A stretch of 14,578 bases of DNA from Candidatus Thorarchaeota archaeon (lineage in GTDB: Archaea; Asgardarchaeota; Thorarchaeia; Thorarchaeales; Thorarchaeaceae): NCBI GenBank assembly GCA_016840825.1, contig JAEORN010000062.1, positions 1 through 14,578 of the forward strand, written 5' to 3'. Below, in pieces: positions 5,988 to 11,470 of the stretch. The notes beneath the pieces are model-generated. The model searched no databases and was not told the origin of the DNA. It was given only the letters and a program-made list of their open reading frames with translations. The translations under genes and the position numbers were made by a program. Position 1 is the stretch's first letter; every line of letters begins with the position of its first letter.

Positions 5988-6875
5988 ATGAGGAAGTCAT
6001 TAGCTATTCCAAGCACCTTCTCTATCGTGGCTCGTGATGCTTCAAACGGTGATCTAGGAATCATTGTTCAATCGAAATTCCCTTGTGTTGGATCTGTAGT
6101 TCCTTGGGCTGAGGCAGAGGTAGGTGCGATTGCAACACAGGCATGGGCAAACGTATCATATGGCCCTCGCGGACTTGTTCTTTTACGGAAGGGGAAATCT
6201 GCCAAAGAAACCCTCTCAATCCTGATCGAAAGTGATGAAGGTTCACAGCACCGGCAACTTGGCATAGTCGATGCCAAAGGAGAGGTCGCCGTTCATACAG
6301 GCAGGGAATGCATTGATTGGGCAGGTCATGTGACTGGAGATGGATATACATGTCAAGGCAATATTCTTGCTGGAGAATCCGTTGTCGCAGATATGGCTGA
6401 AGCATATGAGAAGACTGACGGTGATCTGATTGACCGATTATTTGCAGCGCTTAAGGCTGGTCAAGCAGCAGGAGGCGACAAGCGAGGTATGCAGTCAGCA
6501 GCTCTTTTCGTGGTACGAAAGGAAGGAGGTTACGAGGGTGGTAATGATCGGTATGTGGATGTCAGAGTGGATGATCATCCTAGTCCTATAGAAGAGCTTG
6601 AGCGAATTTTCAATATATATGATATGACTTTGCTAAGTCGTGAAGATCCAACTTATCTCTATCCAATAAGCGGTCCTATCGCAAATCGGATTCAGGGCAT
6701 ATTGCATGATCTTGGATTCCTAAAGGAAGTGTCACTGAATAACGATTGGACCTCAGAAGCTGAGGATGCTTTGCAGGAATGGACAAATACCAATAACTTC
6801 GAGAACAAATACGTTTCCGGTAAGATTTGGAAAAGTGTTCTTGATTATCTCTTCGAACAATGGGAACATAGATAG
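5988..6875 (+). CDS. DUF1028 Ntn-hydrolase-like protein with C-terminal PG_binding_2-like domain
   Basis: Residues 10-200 match DUF1028 closely: TFSIVARD, SKFPCVGSVVPWAEAEVGAI, ATQAWANVSYGPRGL, HRQLGIVD, the WAGHVTGDGYTCQGNILAG block, AGGDKRGMQSAAL and NDRYVDVRVDDHP. DUF1028 belongs to the Ntn-hydrolase fold, where the residue exposed after removal of the N-terminal part is the nucleophile. Here Thr10 of S-TFSIVARD would be that residue, preceded by nine residues that may be cut off (inference). Residues about 200-295 form the small helical domain often attached to DUF1028 and labelled a putative peptidoglycan-binding domain, odd in an archaeon without peptidoglycan. A full AAGGAGGT at 5971-5978 fixes the ATG at 5988; the TTG at 5946 has none. 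Catalytic activity and substrate of the family are not established. Confidence 0.88.
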   Translation: MRKSLAIPSTFSIVARDASNGDLGIIVQSKFPCVGSVVPWAEAEVGAIATQAWANVSYGPRGLVLLRKGKSAKETLSILIESDEGSQHRQLGIVDAKGEVAVHTGRECIDWAGHVTGDGYTCQGNILAGESVVADMAEAYEKTDGDLIDRLFAALKAGQAAGGDKRGMQSAALFVVRKEGGYEGGNDRYVDVRVDDHPSPIEELERIFNIYDMTLLSREDPTYLYPISGPIANRIQGILHDLGFLKEVSLNNDWTSEAEDALQEWTNTNNFENKYVSGKIWKSVLDYLFEQWEHR

Positions 6876-6897
6876 TCGTAATCAATAATCCTGAATT

Positions 6898-7155
6898 TTA
6901 GTCTTCTCGCAGGCTGTCGATATCTGGTCGGTAGATAGTTTCTGGAACCCCATGATAATGCCAAAGAATTCCGACATCATAACCCCCACCAATACTACAT
7001 CCCGCCAAGGTGAGAGTTACAATACCTACAAGTATGAGTCCAGACATCCATTGTTCAACTGGTAAGAGAAAGAACCCGATAGCAAAGAAACCATAGACTG
7101 GTAATAGACCAAGAAAGACTGCGATTGCATAATTGCGTAGCTTCCTCTCGGTCAT
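6898..7155 (-). CDS. Small two-pass membrane protein
   Basis: An 85-aa protein with membrane segments at about 9-31 (YAIAVFLGLLPVYGFFAIGF) and 37-57 (WMSGLILVGIVTLTLAGCSI), a short loop between them, and a polar C-terminal tail ending IDSLRED. The tail begins GGGYDVGILWHYHG. No family recognised. The ATG at 7155 is used rather than the TTG at 7170: it has no Shine-Dalgarno, but CTTATTCA lies about 25-32 nt upstream, so a leaderless transcript is possible. The basic residues before the first segment suggest both ends face the cytoplasm. Lies downstream of the histone gene on the same strand but is separated from it by a hairpin. Confidence 0.6.
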   Translation of the reverse strand: MTERKLRNYAIAVFLGLLPVYGFFAIGFFLLPVEQWMSGLILVGIVTLTLAGCSIGGGYDVGILWHYHGVPETIYRPDIDSLRED

Positions 7156-7187
7156 ATGAATCGAAGACAATTGTACTTCGTTGAATA

Positions 7188-7202
7188 AGAACTAATAGTT
7201 CT
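7188..7202. repeat. Perfect 15-bp palindrome upstream of the small membrane gene
   Basis: AGAACTA-A-TAGTTCT is a perfect 7-bp inverted repeat with a one-base centre, just upstream of the putative TATA-like sequence of the two-pass membrane gene. It could be an operator. Its core resembles the TAATAGT half-site at 4377-4423, but the flanks differ. Confidence 0.4.
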
Positions 7203-7209
7203 CAGAAAA

Positions 7210-7247
7210 GGAGAGTAACAAGGGGGCAACAGAAACTCTGCTGCCCC
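7210..7247 (-). terminator. Hairpin terminator of the histone gene
   Basis: A 10-bp stem with one A-C mismatch (7223-7232 with 7238-7247, 5-nt loop) has four G-C pairs at its base. On the minus strand it is followed by CTTGTTACTCTCCTTTTC, a T-rich run, about 26 nt after the histone stop codon. Confidence 0.55.
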
Positions 7248-7273
7248 GAATGTTGTAATGTACTAGACCTATT

Positions 7274-7471
7274 TTATAGATCATAGGCTTTGAGGGTCTT
7301 CCTCTTATTCTCTTTGCATCGACCGGATGCTGCTTCGAGCATCTTGCCGATCTTCTCATTGATGGCTTCATAGGCATCTGAGCCGACCATCATGTCGTTT
7401 TGTCTTGCAAATTCCTTTACTGCACTCTTCACGAAGAAGGTTGGATACGCGGGTGCTTTCTTCTTAGCCAT
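7274..7471 (-). CDS. Archaeal histone with truncated third helix (alpha-3 type)
   Basis: A 65-aa histone-fold protein. Residues 11-24 (TFFVKSAVKEFARQ) form helix 1, 31-54 (SDAYEAINEKIGKMLEAASG onward) form helix 2, and the RKTLKAYDL motif (57-65) marks the L2 loop and the start of helix 3, which is the protein's end. Classical archaeal histones of the HMfB type continue for about a further turn or two after the equivalent of KAxDI, so helix 3 here is only a stub. This matches the alpha-3-truncated histone group known from archaea and some bacteria. The short N tail AKKKAPAY is basic. GAGGT (complement of 7480-7484) lies 8 nt before the ATG. It binds and may compact DNA as a dimer; longer superhelical stacks are less certain with this truncation. 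Confidence 0.85.
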   Translation of the reverse strand: MAKKKAPAYPTFFVKSAVKEFARQNDMMVGSDAYEAINEKIGKMLEAASGRCKENKRKTLKAYDL

Positions 7472-7534
7472 TTTTATTTACCTCACATTGTTGCACATCC
7501 GCAAAAAGCCGTCTAGCTCCATTAGATGCACACC

Positions 7535-7549
7535 CCTCGAAATTCGAGG
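7535..7549. repeat. Perfect palindrome in the histone upstream region
   Basis: CCTCGAA-A-TTCGAGG is a perfect 7-bp inverted repeat with a one-base centre, about 64 nt upstream of the histone start. Another, TCCTTA-A-TAAGGA, follows at 7567-7579. They may be protein-binding sites or leader hairpins. Confidence 0.5.
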
Positions 7550-7586
7550 AATTAACGTACGCTAACTCCTTAATAAGGATATGTTG

Positions 7587-7664
7587 CACGAAATGGCTTC
7601 TGGCGCCATTTATTTGGGGTCCTACGCCAAACCGTAAAATCGCCTCCTGTTTAGGAATTTCGTG
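7587..7664. other. Possible folded RNA element or structured DNA of 78 nt
   Basis: An 8-bp stem, CACGAAAT (7587-7594) and ATTTCGTG (7657-7664), closes a 78-nt segment. Inside it lie GGC/GCC (7595-7597 with 7605-7607), TTTGG/CCAAA (7613-7617 with 7627-7631) and TCCT/AGGA (7645-7648 with 7653-7656), giving a cloverleaf-like layout. An alternative is AAATGGC (7591-7597) with GCCATTT (7605-7611), which excludes the closing stem, so a switch is conceivable. There is no tRNA T-loop or CCA-like end. It could be in the histone leader (minus strand) or a separate RNA; which strand is transcribed cannot be told. Confidence 0.3.
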
Positions 7665-7749
7665 TCAAAACCCACTTTTCACATCAATCAATATTAGTTA
7701 TCTACTCACCAATGAGTATACAAACGTAACAGATAGCGCAAGGAAGAAG

Positions 7750-7757
7750 CTTTATAA
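7750..7757 (+). promoter_or_regulatory. TATA box of the winged-helix operon
   Basis: CTTTATAA follows a purine-rich stretch (GGAAGAAG, BRE-like). It predicts a start at about 7780-7783, inside the second operator copy, and a leader of about 45 nt with GGAG (7814-7817) 10 nt before the ATG at 7828. Confidence 0.65.
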
Positions 7758-7758
7758 C

Positions 7759-7807
7759 TGTATTTTTCTACAACTGTAATAGATTACAGCAACTGTAGTT
7801 TATTACA
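7759..7807. promoter_or_regulatory. Three tandem TGTA-N6-TACA operator-like sites
   Basis: Copies lie at 7759-7772, 7775-7788 and 7794-7807, each exactly 14 nt and each preceded by AC. The middle one extends to CTGTAAT-AG-ATTACAG. Start-to-start spacing is 16 and 19 nt. They begin two bases after the TATA box and cover the expected start site, so a bound protein would block initiation. The first gene of the operon encodes a winged-helix protein, so autorepression is the simplest reading (inference). Confidence 0.7.
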
Positions 7808-7827
7808 AATGCTGGAGAACAAAGACG

Positions 7828-8814
7828 ATGTACGACTTCGACGAATTTGATGACGAATATGATGATGACGAGTATGATGATGAAGACGATCTCGACGAAC
7901 TCATGGAAGAGGAAGACGAGCTTATCGAAAGAGAAGATGAGCTTATGGAGAAGGAAGACGACCTCATTGAGCGAGAGGACGAACTCAGAGAAGTAGCTGA
8001 GGATCTCCATGAGGACCTACGCGATGACATCGAGGATCAAATTGGTGACTTGGAAGACCAACGTCACGATATCGAATCAATGCGTCATGAACTCGAGGAA
8101 ATTCGAAGGATGAAGGAGCAGCTTCGAAGGGAGATCGAGGGTGTCCGTCGTGATAGGGAAGCACGTAAGATAGAACAGCGTACTCATAGAGTTCCAAAGC
8201 CTCCGAAACCCCCACGTCCAGTCCGAGCACCCCGAGCACCTCGTCGTGCAGCTATCGTGGATTTTGAAGCACTAACTGACAGTCTCGAGGACATGATGGA
8301 TGGTCTGGGTGATCAAATTCGAATGTCAGTTTCTGGTTTGAAGGACATTGACAAGGAGTTTGTGAAACCCTTTCTTAAAACAACAAGCAGACGCATCAAA
8401 CACGGTAAGAGTAGATCGAAATCTAAGATTGATAATATCTCCCCCGAACGTGTTGCGAGCGTCATTATACCACTTGCTAGCGAAGAACGGTTAAAGATTC
8501 TAGACTATTTGAAAAGTGGAGGAAGAACCTTCAACGAGCTTGAAAGTCATATTGGGAAGACGGGAAGCTCACTGACCCACCATCTCAATCCTCTCCTCGA
8601 GGCTGGTTACATCATAAAGGGTGAAGTCCGAGGAACCTATTATCTTACCATAGAAGGTCGACTGGCGTATCGCCTAGCTCAATGGCTTACAGACCGGCTG
8701 GAACGCGAGATTCGCTTGAAGGACGTCAAAGATCAGAAACTCAAGGAATCTCAGGACGCTCAAGACGGAGAAGTCAAAGTGATTGTAGAAGATTCTGAGG
8801 AGGACGAACAATAA
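7828..8814 (+). CDS. Acidic coiled-coil winged-helix transcription regulator
   Basis: A 328-aa protein of five parts. Residues 1-21 are nearly all Asp, Glu and Tyr. Residues 22-56 are five exact seven-residue units of the type DELxExE (DELMEEE, DELIERE, DELMEKE, DDLIERE, DELREVA), continuing as charged coiled coil to about 118. Residues 122-140 are a Pro/Arg linker (PKPPKPPRPVRAPRAPRR). Residues 205-292 form a winged helix of ArsR-like type: SEERLKILDYL, TFNELESHIGKTGSSLTHHL (recognition helix), LLEAGYIIKGEVRGTYYL (wing), then a helix for dimerisation. The C terminus is acidic. No metal-binding cysteines are present, so it is unlikely to be a metal sensor of the classical kind. It is the first gene after the triple operator, and it overlaps the next gene by one base (TAATG). 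Confidence 0.85.
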   Translation: MYDFDEFDDEYDDDEYDDEDDLDELMEEEDELIEREDELMEKEDDLIEREDELREVAEDLHEDLRDDIEDQIGDLEDQRHDIESMRHELEEIRRMKEQLRREIEGVRRDREARKIEQRTHRVPKPPKPPRPVRAPRAPRRAAIVDFEALTDSLEDMMDGLGDQIRMSVSGLKDIDKEFVKPFLKTTSRRIKHGKSRSKSKIDNISPERVASVIIPLASEERLKILDYLKSGGRTFNELESHIGKTGSSLTHHLNPLLEAGYIIKGEVRGTYYLTIEGRLAYRLAQWLTDRLEREIRLKDVKDQKLKESQDAQDGEVKVIVEDSEEDEQ

Positions 8815-9590
8815 TGAGTGTAAGGATAGACGAGCGAGCAAAGAAACTTAGTGAGGAGTTCCGTCTCATGGATACTGAGAGGGCGCTAGTCACATTGAGG
8901 CCGGGCGTAGTCTGGTCGTATTTGAAACAGGAAGATCGAACTATTGGCATTGCTTTCCATGGTCCTTCACGATTTGCTGTAGACGCAATCGTAGAAACTG
9001 AATATGGTGCAACCGGCGAATCGGTTGCCGCAGAGTTGGAAGGAATCCAATTATATTTTGGATTGACGGAGTTGGAATCAATCTCAGAGGATACATTTGA
9101 CTATGACCTCTCCGAGTTTGGTTATTCCTCAATAGAAGAATTCCATGCTTCAATTCAGAAGAAACTAGATGGCAATCGTAGTGATAAGGACAATAAGTTC
9201 GACATAGAAGGAGATGCAGGAATTCTCATCGGAGAAGATGAATTTCGCAAGAAAGTAATCTTGGTGGCAAAAGAAGACTCGACGGTCTTTACCTACGACA
9301 AGAGAGTATTTGTTGTCGGAGGTGATAGTATGGTTTCAGTAGAAGGCTCCAGAATATCCATTGGTGGTCCAGATAGACAGACTGTCATTATCGATAAGGA
9401 TCGCATTAAGGGACTAGAAGAACTGAATGCTATTGGTCCAGCTATAAGTCGTGCTATGACTTCTGTGGCCCGATCGATTCCTCGATTGACAAAAGACATC
9501 ACTCACAAGATGAGATGCGATAGTCGCCCTCATCGCGCGAGCGCCTATGGTGCTTACGATAATGTTGATGAATTCGATTGGCCTGATTGA
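8814..9590 (+). CDS. Unknown protein coupled to the winged-helix regulator
   Basis: Not recognised. It begins at the ATG inside TAATG at the end of the regulator gene, so the two are translationally coupled and probably work together, for example as regulator and partner or sensor. The 258 aa are soluble with no membrane segment. Residues about 1-110 are mixed and acidic; about 130-200 are rich in short beta strands (AGILIGEDEFRKKVILVAKE, then VFVVGGDSMVSVEGSRISIGG and TVIIDKDRI). A helical stretch (GLEELNAIGPAISRAMTSVA) follows, with a basic then acidic tail ending DEFDWPD. This order, beta core plus amphipathic helix, is seen but its function cannot be inferred. Confidence 0.75.
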   Translation: MSVRIDERAKKLSEEFRLMDTERALVTLRPGVVWSYLKQEDRTIGIAFHGPSRFAVDAIVETEYGATGESVAAELEGIQLYFGLTELESISEDTFDYDLSEFGYSSIEEFHASIQKKLDGNRSDKDNKFDIEGDAGILIGEDEFRKKVILVAKEDSTVFTYDKRVFVVGGDSMVSVEGSRISIGGPDRQTVIIDKDRIKGLEELNAIGPAISRAMTSVARSIPRLTKDITHKMRCDSRPHRASAYGAYDNVDEFDWPD

Positions 9591-9620
9591 TGCTTTTCAT
9601 CTCTATTTCCGTACACAACT

Positions 9621-9663
9621 GATCCCCACCCTCTATTTGGTGGGGATCTTTCACACTATTTTT
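9621..9663 (+). terminator. Terminator between convergent operons
   Basis: A perfect 10-bp stem, GATCCCCACC (9621-9630) with GGTGGGGATC (9639-9648), has an 8-nt loop and is followed by a T-rich run ending ATTTTT (9658-9663). It ends the winged-helix operon and overlaps the 3' end of the convergent ABC gene; in the minus direction there is no T-tract, so that strand may stop less efficiently. Confidence 0.75.
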
Positions 9664-11470
9664 CGAACTGCATTCGCGTTCTCATGGCTCTTGGCCTGAT
9701 TTGAAGCTCGTATAGAGAGCTATACTTTCCACCGGCATTGATCAGTTCATGATGCTTTCCGATTTCAACTATCTTCCCATCTTCTAAGACAAGGATTCTA
9801 TCAGCACTAACTATTGTGGAGAGTCGATGAGCAATGACAAGTGAGGTTCTGCCTTTCAAGAGTGCTTTCATACCTTTCTGGATAGCATGTTCGGTGTAGA
9901 TATCAATCGAGCTTGTAGCCTCGTCCAAAACTAGAATACTGGGATTTGCTAAAAGTGCCCTCGCAAAGCTAACAAGTTGACGCTCCCCTTCAGATAACCT
10001 TCCCCCTCGCTCACCAACCTCTGTATCGAATCCGTGTTCGAGGTTTTCGAAGATGCGTCTTGCTCCAATTGCTTCTGTTGCCGTGTACATTTCTTCATCT
10101 GTGGCATCAGGTTTTCCATATTTTATGTTGTCCTTAATGGAGCCCATGAATAGGAAGGCATCCTGAAGAACAAGTCCGATTTTTGATCGAAGCGACTCTT
10201 GAGTCACATCTCGGATATCGATTCCATCGATTTTGACAGCGCCATGCCATACATCATAGAACCTATTCAAAAGACTGACCACAGTAGTCTTTCCAGCGCC
10301 TGTATCACCAACAAGGGCGATGGTTTCACCGGGACTGATATCAAGCCTAAAATCCACCAGTACTGGTGTATTTTCCAAGTATCCAAAAGTCACATTATCA
10401 AACTCTATCCGCCCCTCAACATCAGGCATCAAAATGGCGTTCTCTTTGTCAACGATACTTGGATTCTCATCCATGATACTAAAGACTCTCTCAGCTCCTG
10501 CAAAGGCACTTTGAACTGAAGTGTAGAAGTCTGCGATGATTAGGATTGGTCTGAAGAATCTGTCACTAAATTGAATGAAAAGAACGACAGTCCCGAGTGT
10601 TATGGTTCCTTCAATTAGCCTAAGTCCTCCAAGCCATATAATTAGAAAGACACCAAGTCCGCCAATGAATCTAATGCTTGGGAAGAAAGTTGCTTGCGCC
10701 TTACCTGCGTCAATATTAGACTGATAATCTGCTTTGTTGACCTCATCGAAGTTCTCTATATTGATTCTTTCTCTTGCAAAGCTTTTGGTAACCTTGGCTC
10801 CTGATATGCTTTCAGCCAAGTTTGCTGTTACACTAGATATTGTTTTTCTCGTGCTTCTGTATGCTTCCCTCAATCTTCTTCGAAAGAATATTGTTGCTAT
10901 AAGTAATAGAGGTACAACTGCTAAAGACGCAATAGCGAGCTGTAGGTCCACGGTAAAGATTACAAAGCCGATGCCGAGGACAATGAAAACCTGAGCAAAT
11001 ACATTGATGAGTCCTCCACTCATCAGCTCGCTCATCCTATCAATATCACTTGTGATTCTGCTGATGACACGACCAGATGCTGACTTATCATAGAAGTCCT
11101 GAGACATAATCTGAAGTCTAGAGTATAGATCTTGTCTTATATCGTATACCGCATTCTGTCCCATTTTTGATGTTAGATACTCCGTGCTATAGCCAGTTAT
11201 CCACTGTACAACCTGGAGAATGATATAGATCAGACTAGTTATCAATAGAACATCTAGATTACCGCTTGGAAAATCATGGTCTATTGCTTTCTGCAAGACA
11301 AATGGCAAGAGAATCTCAAGAACAATGCCAATCGATGTCAGTATGGCAACTGCTGCAAATACTAGCCTGTATCTGAGTAGGAACGATACCATCCTTCCTA
11401 GAAGCTGTGAATCTGTATACAGATAGGCTCGTGCATCTGGGTCGTCCTGTTGATCCAAGCCACTACTCAT
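9656..11470 (-). CDS. ABC half-transporter, consensus Walker B, degenerate signature
   Basis: A 604-aa exporter half (type IV, MDR/MsbA-like): a six-helix membrane domain to about 325, then the nucleotide-binding domain. Visible motifs are Walker A GDTGAGKT (388-395), Q-loop IGLVLQD (Q436), signature LSEGE (492-496) in place of LSGGQ, Walker B ILVLDE with catalytic Glu517, and switch His548. With the other half it should make a heterodimer, where this half supplies the working Walker A/B and the other the good signature. Substrate unknown (lipid, drug or peptide). The start is the ATG at 11470: GGAGGTG (complement of 11477-11483) is 6 nt away, whereas the in-frame GTG at 11479 lies inside that very Shine-Dalgarno. 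It overlaps the upstream gene by 8 nt (ATGAGTAG), so the two are translated together. Confidence 0.92.
   Translation of the reverse strand: MSSGLDQQDDPDARAYLYTDSQLLGRMVSFLLRYRLVFAAVAILTSIGIVLEILLPFVLQKAIDHDFPSGNLDVLLITSLIYIILQVVQWITGYSTEYLTSKMGQNAVYDIRQDLYSRLQIMSQDFYDKSASGRVISRITSDIDRMSELMSGGLINVFAQVFIVLGIGFVIFTVDLQLAIASLAVVPLLLIATIFFRRRLREAYRSTRKTISSVTANLAESISGAKVTKSFARERINIENFDEVNKADYQSNIDAGKAQATFFPSIRFIGGLGVFLIIWLGGLRLIEGTITLGTVVLFIQFSDRFFRPILIIADFYTSVQSAFAGAERVFSIMDENPSIVDKENAILMPDVEGRIEFDNVTFGYLENTPVLVDFRLDISPGETIALVGDTGAGKTTVVSLLNRFYDVWHGAVKIDGIDIRDVTQESLRSKIGLVLQDAFLFMGSIKDNIKYGKPDATDEEMYTATEAIGARRIFENLEHGFDTEVGERGGRLSEGERQLVSFARALLANPSILVLDEATSSIDIYTEHAIQKGMKALLKGRTSLVIAHRLSTIVSADRILVLEDGKIVEIGKHHELINAGGKYSSLYELQIRPRAMRTRMQFEK

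Larger units (their letters stand above)
7472..7827. other. Gene-free 356-nt divergent region, rich in symmetry
   Basis: No open reading frame of substance. From left to right it holds the histone Shine-Dalgarno (7480-7484), two short palindromes (7535-7549, 7567-7579), the 78-nt folded-looking segment (7587-7664), an inverted repeat TACTCA-ccaa-TGAGTA (7703-7718), the TATA box at 7750-7757 and the three TGTA-N6-TACA sites. It separates the histone and the winged-helix operon, which are divergently transcribed. Confidence 0.6.

Noticed and set aside
7587..7664. tRNA gene
   Set aside because: Size and closing stem are right, but there is no T-loop consensus, no recognisable anticodon arm and no D-loop GG, on either strand.
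7759..7807. CRISPR-like or integron-like array
   Set aside because: Repeats are only 14 nt with degenerate centres and spacers of 2-5 nt, and they lie over a promoter; operator sites explain them.
7768..8239. Minus-strand frames opposite the acidic regulator
   Set aside because: Ser- or Phe/Val-rich translations are the expected shadow of GAG/GAC/GAA-rich codons on the plus strand.
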